Below are positions 47,878 through 59,997 of a stretch of 64,000 bases of DNA, one piece after another. The notes beneath the pieces are model-generated. The model was not told where the DNA came from and searched no databases. It worked only from the letters and a program-made list of their open reading frames with translations. The stretch lies in assembly GCA_028554755.1 (NCBI GenBank), contig JAPTOF010000003.1:31328001-31392000 (forward strand), in the 5' to 3' direction. The DNA is from Cordia subcordata. Lineage: Eukaryota > Streptophyta > Magnoliopsida > Boraginales > Cordiaceae. Position 1 is the stretch's first letter; each line of letters begins with the position of its first letter. The translations under genes were made by a program, and so were the position numbers.

Positions 47878-48111
47878 GCCTCCAGGGGCATAGGTGAGTT
47901 GGTAAGTGGCCAGGTGATTAGGGTGGAGACACCCTGACAACGCGGGATCGAGTCCGTGTGGCGTGATCTTTCATTGAAATATTGCGGTATTCTTTGGATT
48001 TCCACGCCGTTGGTCCTCTCGCAGTCGGATCGCCACTTACGCACATCCTCGATTTACCCCGCAGTTAAGGCGCTAGTAGGAAAGGGGTTCTCTTTTGGTT
48101 AACCCTTTTAA
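47878..48111 (+). mobile_element. tRNA-derived SINE, copy 2
   Basis: Same family as 9730-10036, with GTGAGTTGGTAAGTGGCCAG near the start, B box GGATCGAGTCC at 47945-47955 and a GGTTAACCCTTTTAA end. It is flanked by a perfect 17-bp target duplication AGAGAAAGTGAGCACCC (47861-47877, 48112-48128), which fixes its limits at 234 bp. Confidence 0.93.
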
Positions 48112-48698
48112 AGAGAAAGTGAGCACCCATCTTATTTTCACTGGTAGAATAAAAAAGTAGCTAAATGAAATTGACGACTTGAGAATTTGATATGATACAT
48201 CATTTTCGTCAATCCAGTACCTACCACATCAAACAAAAAGAATAAATAACGAAACGTGCCACACGAATCCGTTATGTACCGATCTTGTATCTCACCAATT
48301 TAAAAATAAATAGCTGGCTCACGTCATCTTTGTCCTTCTTTTTCACCGTCTTGTATTGTTTTAGATAAAAATTCTAATTTTTAATTTTAACTCCACATTG
48401 TAAATCTGGTTTTGGGTTCTAATAAATTTAAGCTTTGGTTATCACTTCAGACCCTTTTTTGCTAAATTCTAAGCTTGTTGAAAGAGAAAACGCTATATTA
48501 TAAGCTTGTTGCAAGAGAAAATATTGTCCAGAAAAGGCGTATGTGCATCAACTTTTTTTTAGTTGAGAATAGATCTATGTGTAGCGTTGTAAAATTATAC
48601 ACAAAATTTAATAGCCATAAATTAAAAAGATAAAAATTTTAATATTTCACAATTTCCAATTCCAAAACAATGAGAAAATTATCTCTTTCAATTTTTGT

Positions 48699-48842
48699 TC
48701 CCTCTAGTAACTCTTATTGTTTCTCAAATTCTCTCTCATAAAAAGTCAACAGAACATGCCTTATTGTTTCTCAAAATCTTCCTCTAGTAACTCTTATTGT
48801 TTCTCAAATTCTTTCTCATGAAAAGTCAACAGAACATGCCAG
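48699..48842. repeat. Tandem duplication of about 78 bp in 3' flank of gene B
   Basis: CCTCTAGTAACTCTTATTG, CTCAAATTCT.TCTCAT and AAAAGTCAACAGAACATGCC occur twice in direct order, ending just before the gene B stop codon (minus strand). It therefore probably forms part of the 3' UTR. Confidence 0.85.
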
Positions 48843-49785
48843 TCAATTAATGGATAAGTGGGTGCGGATAGTGTTTGTTGCTGCTTGAATTTCTTCAACT
48901 TTCTTCGAGACTTGTGAAATATGAGTTTCAAGATTTCTCAGCCTTTCTAGAGCCTCTTCTTTTGTGACCCTTTCCACCTCCCAGCTGGCTGCTCTGGGTC
49001 TGGGTGAGGTCTCCACATCTGCCAGTATTGAATCTTTTACCGGAAAGAAAGCCATCACAGTGGAAAGCAGCGGATCCTCGGCATTTTTGTTATCAGTCAT
49101 GGAATCAAACCATGAATACACCAAAAATGCAACGATAACAATGTTAAACGTCAAACTTTGACCATAATTCGCAAATGCTAAGACTAAAGCAACCAGAAGG
49201 TTTGTCAGTTTTACATCATATGGTGTTGTAATTGCTAAATGCCCGAATAAAGCACTAGCAGCCCACAAAATAGAACTTTTATATAGTATATAATCATCGC
49301 CACAAAGGTATCGTGCAGCTATAGAAATTGCAGGGCAGAGACCAATTCTGAGAAACCTAATTAGGTTAGCGTTCCGACTCTGGCAATACGTCAAACCCGC
49401 ATATATCATTAAATGTTGGACAGGCAAATAAAGCATGGTGAGGTAAAAGTGACCACCCTCAGAATTACCACCAACAACCTGGTGGCAAAAGACCTCGTCC
49501 CGCCCGGAGATCACAAAACTAAGCACTGGAAACACGGTAGTCATCAAAGCTAACAAAACCCAAAAACCCATTTCCGCGGTCTTGTCTGGATAACAATTAA
49601 CCCAAAAAAAAAAAAAAAAAAGAATTTAATAATAAAGAAAATGATCACCATTTCAGCTCTAGAATAAACAATTCAGAAAAATAAAAACATAAAAAGCTGA
49701 AGTGGTAGACTATACCTTGAATGGGGGTGGCTCCTGTGTCCACAGTAACTGACTTCATGGGGTCGTTGCGATTTATTTTAGCCAT
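48843..49785 (-). CDS. Unrecognised multi-pass membrane protein with coiled-coil tail, two coding exons (gene B)
   Basis: Exons 49716-49785 and 48843-49585 (minus), 813 nt, 270 aa. The join (CAA G | AC AAG) has the same phase and the same acceptor context, ATTGTTATCCAG, as gene A. About five hydrophobic segments occupy residues 30-200. Motifs shared with gene A include TYCQSRNANLIRFLRIGLCPAI, here broken as YCQSR and RFLRI, plus YLCGDDY, LTNLLVAL and LAFANYGQSLT. The C-terminal 45 residues (EEALERLRNLETHISQVSKK and beyond) form a predicted coiled coil that gene A lacks. A leader exon ends at a donor at 50272, with a TATA box TATATAAC at 50384-50390. Function unknown; membrane location is inferred from hydropathy. 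Confidence 0.7.
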
Positions 49786-50271
49786 GGGTGAGCTTCTCTT
49801 TGCTTTATTTATGACGGCGGGCAGACCATGAAAAAAAAAAAAAAAAAAAGAAAAACATGCTTTCAGCTTTATATTTTGTTCTGTTTGCATGCACAAAGTC
49901 AAAATTGGGATTTGGGGTCTTTTATTTATTGTGTATGTGAAAAATGGAAAGTCATTGGCTAATATTTCATTGATCTGGAGTTGCACACCCGAAAAGCAGA
50001 AAGGACACTCCTCTGACACGTGTCACATGTCGGACACTGACACGCGCAGGATCCAGACACTTCCGAGAAATTCATTTTTTTTTTCTTTTTCCCGGAAATT
50101 ATTTGAGGCTCGAATGTAATTTATAAGTTTATGGGGGCAAAAATTAAAAATACCTCTAAAAGAAAGAGCTGAAAAACTCCCCAATTGATCGACATAAAGA
50201 AGCCTTAATTGAAAAAAACATAAAACCTCTCAAGATTCAAGAAACTTCGAACTAAACAGAAAATTTCAAAC

Positions 50272-50395
50272 CTGAATCTTCCGTCGGCGCTCGGCAATCG
50301 GCAGCAAGCAGTGTCGAAGCACCTCTTCGAACTTGAGATCGCGCAATTGTTAACGGTCGACTTCTGCGAGCGTTCTCGTGGGGTTATATAGTTGT
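50272..50395 (-). promoter_or_regulatory. TATA box and 5' UTR exon of gene B
   Basis: TATATAAC (minus, 50384-50390) lies about 30 bp upstream of a GC-rich block that ends in a donor CAG|GTTTGAA at 50272/50271. The next segment with matching acceptor context lies just upstream of the ATG at 49785, so a leader intron of about 470 bp is inferred. That intron contains the CACGTG-containing stretch at 50018-50042. Confidence 0.55.
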
Positions 50396-50589
50396 TTCCT
50401 ATTGAGCTAGGGTCAGGGTTTTGGTGGTGCGTGTCTTGGGTGTTGGCCCAATTTTTGTGTTTATTTTGTATTTTTATGTCTGGCCTTTAGATGGCCCAAG
50501 TGGGTATTGGTGGTGTGTGTCTTGGGTGTTGGCCCAAGTTGTGTTTATTTTCTTCCTTTGCTGTATTGCTCTTGAAGCCATTATGAGAC

Positions 50590-50822
50590 ACTAATAAGGC
50601 CAGTTTAGACTGGCTTTTTTCAAAAGGGCTTTTTCCAAATAAATTTTTTTTTTTAAAGTTAAAAATTTTAACTTCTAAGAAAAATTATATTTGAATTTTT
50701 TTTTAAGAGCTTCAGCTTTTTTGTAAGTCAAATCAAATAGTTATTGTAAATTTAATGTAATTTTTTCAGGAAAAAATATTTTTTCTTAAAAAAAAAAAAA
50801 AACCAATCCAAACAGGCATTAG
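50590..50822. mobile_element. MITE related to the PU1 intron element
   Basis: Left ACTAATAAGGCCAGTTTAGA; the right end inverts to ACTAATGCCTGTTTGGATTGG. The interior is A/T homopolymers. It interrupts a sequence whose uninterrupted relative is at 60845-60875 (TTATGAGACACTATTTTCTT), so the insertion is supported by an empty site. Confidence 0.75.
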
Positions 50823-51603
50823 TTTCTTCTTGCATTCACCTAAGCCACGTTGTACTCCAATGAATAATGATCAACAATTATTAGTCTGGACGATAGTATC
50901 ACCAAGAGCGAATATGCAAAAAAATCATTCAGAACATTTTAATTTTTAAAATTCTAAAAATAAATAATATTACATCCTAATATTCTTTAGGGAAAAATTA
51001 GGACGGCATATATGTGTAGAGAATAGACTCAGATTACTCAACCTTAAATCCAGCAAGTGATTTAAAAAAATAATTAGGAAATTTATAAAATTCAGCTAAT
51101 AAATCACTGACACTTCCCTCCAGTATCAAATGTAAGTTCATACTATGCATACACACCCACTCACACACACAGGCATGCACAAAATCAGATTGCGAAACCT
51201 AAATGAAGCACATGGGTTTGGAATACGAAAAAGAAAAAGAAGGTATTAAATCATTAAATGCTTCCTGACATTGTCGCTGAAAAATCAAACACATATATAT
51301 ACATAAACAGTATGTCTATACCGATTGATTTCATATTATGTAGCTCGCTAAGTTTAACAAGTGATGAAATGATCGACGAAATCAAACGAACAATAACGGT
51401 AACACAATAATGAGGGCACAACAGTGAGCTAAAACATCAATAGGGTACATGATTTAAAAAAGAAAAAAAGAAAATGAAAAAACTAACGGAAATTGAAACT
51501 GGAAAATAGTATCACCAAGAGCTATTATGGGACACTATTTTTTTCAACGCAACCAACCACCATCATAAAATAGTCAATTAATGTTTGTTTTATCAAAGCA
51601 CAA
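50823..51603. other. Intergenic, rearranged flank of the LETM1 pseudogene
   Basis: 50823-50895 is repeated directly at about 60866-60925, and 50935-51005 is repeated inverted at about 61348-61402. 51508-51545 resembles both 50580-50592 and 60848-60868. No gene is supported. Confidence 0.6.
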
Positions 51604-52144
51604 TTAAATCAGAGAAAGGGACCAATCATCATGAACCTTGATGAGTTCTTCTTGCATTTCAAGGAACTCAAGCTTCCTCTTCCTTTCTGCAATAGAATCT
51701 TCAGATGGCAAAGATGTGACTTGAATGGTGTCTACGACCTCATCAGGCAATGAAGGGAGTGTAGCTTGAACTGCCTCCTCAGGCTTCACTTTTCCAGACA
51801 CGCTGAAAGCTCTGCAGGGGGTAAAAGAAGCTCAAAAGAGGCTTCGTTGACATCTGAAACTTCATAAACATATGTAATAGGTGAAAACTATTTACCTTGA
51901 AAAAATTAAAAGAGATGATGGTACTGAGTGATTCAGAGATAAGTCTAGCCAATCACGTAGCTGCAAGGGAACACAAACTTAGTCAATAGATATTCTTTTT
52001 TTTTTTTGTCGGACAATAGATATTCTTTATCAAGATAAAAGAAAGATCAGGATTGTAGAAAAAGTGAAACTATGTTCACAAGCATTGACAATGACCGAGG
52101 ATGTTGCGCTCATCCAGTCCACTATGACTACTACTTACAGATAA

Positions 52145-53236
52145 GGTGTTTTTTTTTTTTTTTGGGACTCCTTTTGTTATAGTGAAATTATGTCTCAAAA
52201 TTTTTTACTTATTTTCTTGTATTTTTTTGTAACTTGTATAAATACCCCTTCTGTCAAGTTTTTCATCTATTTTAACCGGAAGTATGCTACATGCTACAAA
52301 AATAAGAGTGGGCTTTGTTTTTGGCCATTAATTGGACATATATCCCCTGCATTTATTTTTTAATTGATTAATCATATTTTCAAAAATAAAAAAATAAAAT
52401 CACCACCTCGTCGCCACCAACAACCCTATCACCACCACTATGACTACCTACAGATAGGGTTTTTTGTTAATGAACCCCCTTTGTTATAGTGAAATTCGTT
52501 GCTGGTCTCTGTGTTCTTAAAACTCGCTATTTATTCCTTTGTATTTTTTCACAACTTGCATGAATACCCCTTTTGTCAAGTTTTCCATCTATTTTAACAG
52601 GAAGTATGCTATACACTCCAAAAATAACAATGGACTTTGTTTTTGGCCATTAATTGCACATGTACCCCTGCATTTATTTTTTTAATTGATTAATCATATT
52701 TCCAAAAAAAAAGAAGTTAAAATCACCAACCCCCACCCACCAACAGCCCCATCACCATCACCCCCCTCCACCCCACCCACAGCTTGCACTACCACCACCA
52801 TGCCCTCCGTCGTCGACCCACAACAAGAAACATTTTCTTCTCCGATCTATACCCCGTGCATTTATTTTTCTAATTCCAATTGATTTATTGTATTTCAAAA
52901 AAAAAATTAAAATCACCCCCCCTCACCAGCAACCCGCATCTCCACCATTACGCCCTCCACCGCTGATACGAATTATCTTCTTCTCTATTCTATACACCTG
53001 CATTTATTTTTTTAATTAATTCATCATATTTTAAAAAAAAAGATATTAAATCTTTCTCTGGAAAAAAAGAGAGCTGATTTTAATATTGTTGCTGTTGATG
53101 TAAAAGCAAAATTTGTTAATGGAATTTGTGATGAAATGCTTAAAGATTATCACTTTTTTGGATGTGGGGTAGGGTGGGGGTAGCGGCAGCGGGGTGGGGT
53201 GTTTTGGCCTAATGAAGAAGACAATCTTTCTTTTTC

Positions 53237-53267
<31 letters not shown>

Positions 53268-53487
53268 TTTAAAATAAAATAAGGGGGGCAAAATGGACTT
53301 TTACTAAAATATGAGAGTGGCAAAATAGACATTTTACAAAATCTGTTAATGATTTAATAGAAAAATGATAGTTGGGGTGCGTTTGCAAGTTTCGAAAAAG
53401 TATAAGGGGATAACTAAAGAGTTTTAGGAACACATGAACCAGCGATATAATTTCACTATAATACAAGGGTCTATCAGCCAAAAACCT
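52145..53487. mobile_element. Long-TIR non-autonomous element with C-rich core, left end duplicated
   Basis: The right end inverted (GGTTTTTGGCTGATAGACCC, then TATTATAGTGAAATTATA, CTGGTTCATGTGTTCCTAAA, ACTC) matches the left region at 52458 (TTGTTATAGTGAAATTCGTT, CTGGTCTCTGTGTTCTTAAA, ACTC) over about 95 bp. The left end occurs twice in tandem (52145-52450 and 52458-52720). The interior has CCACCACC-rich patches (52725-52810, 52915-52965) and an (AT)n run. It lies inside an intron of the LETM1 pseudogene. No target duplication was found. Confidence 0.65.
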
Positions 53488-56048
53488 CATACAGTTATAT
53501 TTTCCCAAGAAAATGAAGATTAAATTGGAGAATTACTTGCTTCATTTTTCTTTCTCTCTCCTTTTTTTTTTTTTTTTTTTTTGTGCCTCAGGATTTCAAA
53601 TCAGATTAACATATATTTTATCTGTTTTTTGGTTTACACACAGACAACCAAGCTGCCCAAGCATAAAGACGTTCACTATCAAAACAAAACATGCATTATG
53701 CTTCTTCCAAAGCACCCAAATAAATACTTCATATGCAAGAAGCAAGCTCTCTCTTGTTGTATCAAATTAAAACTCAATTCTAGGAGGTCTAGGACCTGGT
53801 GGGTTAGCTAGAAGTATTTCCCCAAGGAAGCTGTCTTTAACACAGACCAAGCTCTTGCCTGTAAAATTCATAAGGGAAAAGCAATGGAGGCATGCTGTGA
53901 ACTAGACTGCTCAGACATGATGTCCTTATTTACTAAAGAACATATTAAAAGAATTTGTAACGGAACATTTGCAATTTCATAGAAGTTAGGCAACTAACAT
54001 TTGCAATTTCATAGAAGTTAGACAACTTATTTGGTAAAAGAGTTAGATAGGTTTAAGACACTATCTACTGAATCAAGAACAGCACATGGAACTGTACGAA
54101 CTAACTAGTAACTGCTTAACCATAATTTATGACTGAGGAAGGCTATTAATAAGTTATCACTTGCCAAACAGTGAATAATTTCAAATAAATGAATCCAAGA
54201 ATTAAAGTGTCATTCCCACAAAAGAAGAGACAAACTGTACCTGCTGCCGCATTTCATCAACTGAAAGTACTCCAAGCATGCCTGACGAAGTTCGTCCTCA
54301 GATAGGGACTTTAAACCCTCTGCTTGAATCATCTTATTATCATCCTTAATCCTGCCAAAAGTAATAAGAAGTGTTTATAAGGGAAAAACTGAGTCAAGGT
54401 AAAAACGTAGTGAAGAATCGTAGCACATCAGTTCTTGAATGGATTGGCCTTTCTACAACTAATTTAATGACGAAATCAATGCACTAAACTTAAAGCATCC
54501 GTACCTGAGTTTGGCACAAACATGTTGTAGTCTATTTGGATTTACTTAAATAATCTAATTTTTACTTAAGAAAATGAATGAATTCTAACCCAAAGGTAAT
54601 GTCTGTTACTGTTGTGAACCCAAAAGGAAGAACTAAAACCAGAGGAAGCTGTATGTTGGAAAAGTAGACATATTAGACTATGATTACTCGCTTAATGATG
54701 TGGTGAATAGAGATAATGATTGTAATTTTCAAACATGAAAAGAAGAAATAGGAAGTACAAAAGTTATCAATATATCAGAAACTCAGGAGAAAAATAAATC
54801 CAAACAGGCCTTACTTTTTGAGTCTCTTCCGAAGCATGTAGCCCAGATATGCACCTATACAATATGGACTAATACCTATATACTTGCACATATTTACCAG
54901 TCGTGGTCTGCATTTTAATTACGAACTCTTTATGGCATAAAATAAATATAACAGTGATCAGGAAAGTTAACTTGGCATAAAAGTAGATCTACAAGCAAAA
55001 TCAATAACCTGCTGATATTATCTAGTCTCAGCTGATCATTGAACAACTTTGCAAAGCCTAGGATTTCATCATTGGATACATTGGCACTCCTCTTAACCTG
55101 ATTAGTCATTCAATAGTATAAACTTCTCCAAGAGTTCAAAAGAAGGTAAAATAACATATTTAAAGCAGCTTAAATATGCAAAAGAATGCTGAACAGAAGC
55201 AGACACAACCATATAAAAAGGAAATGCTTACCTTATGCATAAATTCATCAAGGTCTTCCGCTGTCTTCTTTATCTCTCCACTTCGTGAGTCTTGAACTTC
55301 CTTAGCCATTTCTTTTCCCGTGTCCCCGAAGGAATTTTGCATATTCTATGCGTGCATATAACCTCTTCTTCAGTGCTTCCTGTAAAGCATTTGATCAAGA
55401 TAGAAATGTTCAGATGTAGACTATACTAGATTCTTATGCATGGTCTAACCTTTTCTTCTGGCCGTCCTATTATATGTTTCCAAAGAAATTAAAAGCCATG
55501 CAAAGCATGTATTACCATGTTGAAATGGTAAGGAAGCACTGTCAATTTTAAATTCCAGTTGATCAGTATTGCCTACTAATGCAAACCCGGAAGAACATGT
55601 TAGACTGAAATTGCTATGAGTTGATCAAAATATCTCTGGGAACCGGGAAGCAACATAGCAGATGCTACCTCCTTTCAGTGATATCTAAAAACAACAGGAG
55701 AAACGAAATTTGGAAAAACAATAATGAAAATCACGCATTTGGTGAATTTGCCACACAGCCTGAGCTAGGAATAGGAAGTCCTGCCCACAACAATTGTTCT
55801 GAGTCTTTCAACTAGACAAAACTGTGGAATTCTTCCCCTTCCATTGACAATAAGTGAATAACTTTGAATGCATTAAGGCAAGAATCCTACACTTCAATTC
55901 CTTTTGGTAACCTATCCGCTTAACGAATATCCAATGTCTTGAATGATAACATATAACAATATGTTATAACAAGTTCAGACATTTCACTCTCTTCCAGTAT
56001 GTAGAGCCTGACTTGTAGGTAGCACCAATGATTAGAAAATGAAGAGGT

Positions 56049-56762
56049 TGTTCATAGTTTTGGTTGTATCTCAAAAGAATACTTTAATTCTCACATTGGA
56101 AAAATGATAAAATTTTTCTCACCTTATAATAGTTCACACTTTAGTTGGCTTGTGAAAGAAGGAATAAGGGAATAGGCTCGCGCGCATGAGAGTTGGGCCA
56201 TTAGTTTAAATAGGTGGATTTGCCCCCCTGCACGCAAGATATTCGTGAGGCCCGGTCTAAGCCACTTTTTTTAAATTAATTATTTTGCTTTTAGAAGATA
56301 GCCTATTTTTTGCCTTAACGGAATAGTTAGAATTTTGCTCCTGATATTTTATTTTTTGAACAAGTAAACACATGTGCCTAAAAGTCTACCTGCAGCTGCT
56401 TATATTTCTCTTTTAGCTATTGAAGACCAGATATTTCTCAAGGTTAGCTGCATCATTTTTGAGCTAGTCTGTTGAGCATGAAATAGCCCTTCATTCTCCA
56501 TACTGAACACTACTCAGAAAATCCTTCTCCCTTGCTCTGTTAAAAATACTTTGTTTTCTACTGCAGGTTACTTCGTACTAAATTTCTTTTTGCCCTTTTT
56601 GATCCTAGTTCAAAACTAGAAGAGCTTGTTGAATCCTGAGGGATATGCTTATAGTTAGGCGAAATATCCTTAAGGACAGTGTTCATAACACGCCTCAAGC
56701 TACATTACATTTGCACTTGTTCTACAGTTGTATTTATTTCTTTTACGTAACATTTTCCAACA
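56049..56762 (+). repeat. 5' LTR of the copia element
   Basis: 714 bp, about 10 bp shorter than the 3' LTR. It lacks GCTTATAAAT found at 59710-59719, so its TATA box is missing. A few dozen substitutions separate the two LTRs, suggesting an old insertion. Confidence 0.93.
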
Positions 56763-56789
56763 TTCTTAAGGATATTGCTCTACTATACA

Positions 56790-57700
56790 ATGGAGTCTAC
56801 TGGCCCGAATGGTACACTCTTAATCACTACTGCTCCTTCACAAATACAAACTGAACAAGTGCAACTTGCTATCACCGTCTTCCCTAACATGACTGCGACA
56901 ACCTTTGCTAAGCCATTTCCTAATATCTCAAAAAATAGAAGTATTCGAGGGGCTAATTTCAAAAGATGACAAGAGCACGTGTACACTGTCCTTGACATGC
57001 ATAGAGTAGCTTATGCCCTCACTGATCCAAAGCCTGATGAGTCGTTATCTAAACAATTAGAGCTTTGGGTTCATGCAAATAAGGTATGTAGACATACAAT
57101 AATTAGCACTCTTTATAATGAATTGTTCGATGTCTACTGTTCCTATAAGAAAGCAAAGGAAATATGACAATCTTTAATAACAAAGTACACAGCCGAAGAC
57201 GTTGGAAAACAAAAGTTTGTCATTGGTAACTATTGCAAATGACAAATGACCGAAGACAAAGACATTAAAATCCAAATCAATGAATATCACAAATTGATAG
57301 AGGATCTCAAGTCAGAAAAGATCATTCTGCCAGAAGAATTTGTAGTTGGTATCCTCATAGAAAAGTTGCCTCAATCCTGGAATGACTACAAACAAAATCT
57401 CAAGCACAAACATAAGCAACTGTCCCTTGCTGACTTAGTAACTCACATTATCATAGAAGATACCAACCGAAAGGAGTCTATTGCTGCAAAAGGGAAGTAG
57501 ATAGCCACAAAATCCAAACTCGTACAAGACAACAAGCCATATGGAAAGCCAAATAAAAGGTACGAAAAGAAAAATGATTACAAGCACAAAACTAATAATG
57601 AAACCTTCAAAAAGAAAAAATGTCACTGCTATATTTGTGGCAAACTTGGACACCATGCACCTCAATGTAGACAAAGAAAGGGAGAAATGACAATCCTGCT
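56790..57700 (+). pseudogene. copia gag remnant with CCHC zinc knuckle
   Basis: The frame opens at the ATG at 56790 (MESTGPNGTLL) and shows the copia capsid pattern, with LPQSWNDYKQNL and the zinc knuckle CYICGKLGHHAPQC (about 57626-57670). It is interrupted by in-frame stops after about 54 codons (56967), near 57165 and 57240, and again at 57498. Not translatable as one protein. Confidence 0.85.
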
Positions 57701-57715
57701 AAACCAAACACAAAT

Positions 57716-58699
57716 TTGGTTGATAATGGTAATTGTGTGATTATATGCTTTTATGTGGATGATATGCTTATCTTTGGTTCTAGCCTAGGTATAATACAAA
57801 GAACTAAAAGTTTTTTGTCTTCTAATTTTGATATGAAAGACATGGGAGAGGCTAGTGTCATCTTAGGCATAAAAATCATACGAAATGATAGTGGTATAAT
57901 GTTAAATCAAGGACATTATGTGGAGAAAGTTCTTAAAAGGTTTAATAATTTTGATGTGGTACCTGTGAGCATTCCTTATGATGCTAATAGCCAATTGAAA
58001 AAGAATAAAGGAGATGCTGTCTCTCAAAATATATATGCTCAAATTATTGGAAGTCTAATGCATTTAATGAATTTTACTAGACCTGATATAGCTTATGTTG
58101 TATGTAGATTGAGTAGGTATACTCATAATTCAAATCATGATCATTGGAATGCATTAGTAAGAGTATTAAAATTTTTTAGAGATACCATGAACCATGGTAT
58201 TAAATATAGTGGATTTCCCGATGTGTTAAAAGGATACAACGATGCTAACTGGATCTTTGATTCAGATGAGACAAAATCTACTAGTGGGTATGTGTTCACC
58301 GTTGGTGGGGGTGCAATATCTTGGAAATTAGCCAAACAAACCATAATTACAAGGTCAACTATGGAATATGAGTTTGTGGCATTAGAGTTGGCTAGTAATA
58401 AGGCCGAATGGCTGAGAAATTTCTTGGCAAGTATTCCGTTGGGAATAAAACCAACACCTTCTGTGTCTATGCATTATGATAGCCAAGCCGCAATAGCTAT
58501 TGCGAAAAACAAAACCTTTAATGGAAAAAATAGGCACATACGCTTGAGACATAATGTGATAAAGCAGCTGCTTAAAGATGGAATTATTTCCATAGATTAT
58601 GTGAAATCAGAGATGAATTTGGCTGATCCTTTGACTAAACCTTTGGGAAGAAAACTAATTACTGAAACATCGAGGGCAATGGGGCTGTTGCCTATTTGA
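57716..58699 (+). pseudogene. copia pol remnant: C-terminal reverse transcriptase and RNase H
   Basis: An open stretch of 327 codons without its own ATG. It starts just before the polymerase active-site motif [11 protein letters not shown] (about 57748-57780), followed by [39 protein letters not shown], then RNase H with [20 protein letters not shown] and [11 protein letters not shown]. It ends at [13 protein letters not shown] before a stop at 58699. The upstream pol (protease, integrase, reverse transcriptase fingers) is deleted, and the sequence follows almost directly on the gag zinc knuckle in another frame. Confidence 0.92.
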
Positions 58700-59273
58700 G
58701 ATATCAACAATGATGGTAACCCGACCTACATGATTGGTAATCCCATGAATTAGGTTCATATAGGTAATAATAAGTCATTTGTTGATTTATTAAGCACTAT
58801 TAAATTTTTGTCCCTCCTATGGTGTGAATAGTGCGAAACCGCAAATAAAGTGAGGTTGAGCTATGCTCTTAATCAAATCCATATCCTTTATAGTTGGTGT
58901 ATTAATTGCAGAATACACTTGATGGATTGACCTATATAAGTGTGGAGTGGGGTTGCTCTTATGAAATTTATGACAAATTTTCTAGAGCACTCATGAATAA
59001 CCAGGCACGCGTATGGCCTATTGGCACAAAACCACGATGAACAACAAATTGTGAGGGGTATAATGTGATAGATAAGAGTCTTAACTTATAATAAGAATTC
59101 TTGGTTCATAGAAGCTAAAAACTTCACCAATTATTCTGTAAGTTATATCTTACTATATCTAGGTCTGGTTCATAGTCTAAAAGACACTAGATATAACGCA
59201 TTATACTCAGTGATACAAACCCAGCAAAGTAGTTTTCTTCTTTCTTCTAATCCTTTTGAGATGTGTGGGGGAT

Positions 59274-59997
59274 TGTTGGTAGTTTTGTTTGTATCTCAAA
59301 AGAATACTTTACTTCCCACATTGAAAAAATAATAAAACTTTTCTCATCTTATATTAGTTCACACTTTAGTGGGCTTGTGAAAGATGGAACAAGGGAATGG
59401 GCTCACGCGCATGAGAGTTGGGCCATTAGTTTAAATTGGTGGATTTGCCCCTCCCTGCGCGCAAGATATGCGTAAGGCCCGGTCCAAACCACTTTTTTGA
59501 AATTAATTATTTTGCTTTCAAAAGATAGCCTATTTTTAGCCTTAACGGAATAGTTCAAATTTTGCTCCTGGTATTTTATTTTTTGAACAAGTAAACACAT
59601 GTGCCTAAAAGTCTACCTGCAGCTGCTTATATTTCTCTTTTAGCTATTGAAGACCAGATATTTCTCAAGGTTAGTTGCATCATTTTCGAGCTAGTCTGTT
59701 GAGCATGAAGCTTATAAATAGCCCTTCATTCTCCATCCTAAACACTACTCAGAAAATCCTTCTCCCTTGCTCTGTTAAAAATACTTTGTTTTCTACTGCA
59801 GGTTACTTCGTACTAAATTTCTTTTTGCCCTTTTTGATCCTAGTTCAAAACTAGAAGAGTTTGTTGAATCCTGAGAGATACGCTTATAGTCAGGCGAAAT
59901 ATCCTTAAAGACAGTGTTTATAACACGCCTCAAGCTACGTTACATTTGCACTTGTTTTATAGTTGTATTTATTTCTTTTACGTTACATTTTCCAACA
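59274..59997 (+). repeat. 3' LTR of the copia element
   Basis: 724 bp. It keeps a TATA box CTTATAAATAG at about 59711-59721 and a CTACTGCAGGTTACTTCG block near the 3' end. It ends ACATTTTCCAACA before the GAGGT duplication. Confidence 0.93.

Larger units (their letters stand above)
56049..59997 (+). mobile_element. Ty1/copia LTR retrotransposon, internally deleted, TSD GAGGT
   Basis: Two LTRs (56049-56762, 59274-59997) begin TGTT and end CCAACA. The whole element is flanked by a 5-bp duplication GAGGT (56044-56048, 59998-60002). A purine tract TGTGTGGGGGAT precedes the 3' LTR. The internal part holds a gag remnant and the second half of pol; protease, integrase and the start of reverse transcriptase are gone. 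No tRNA-Met primer site is recognisable after the 5' LTR. It is inserted in an intron of the LETM1 pseudogene in opposite orientation and cannot move on its own. Confidence 0.95.
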
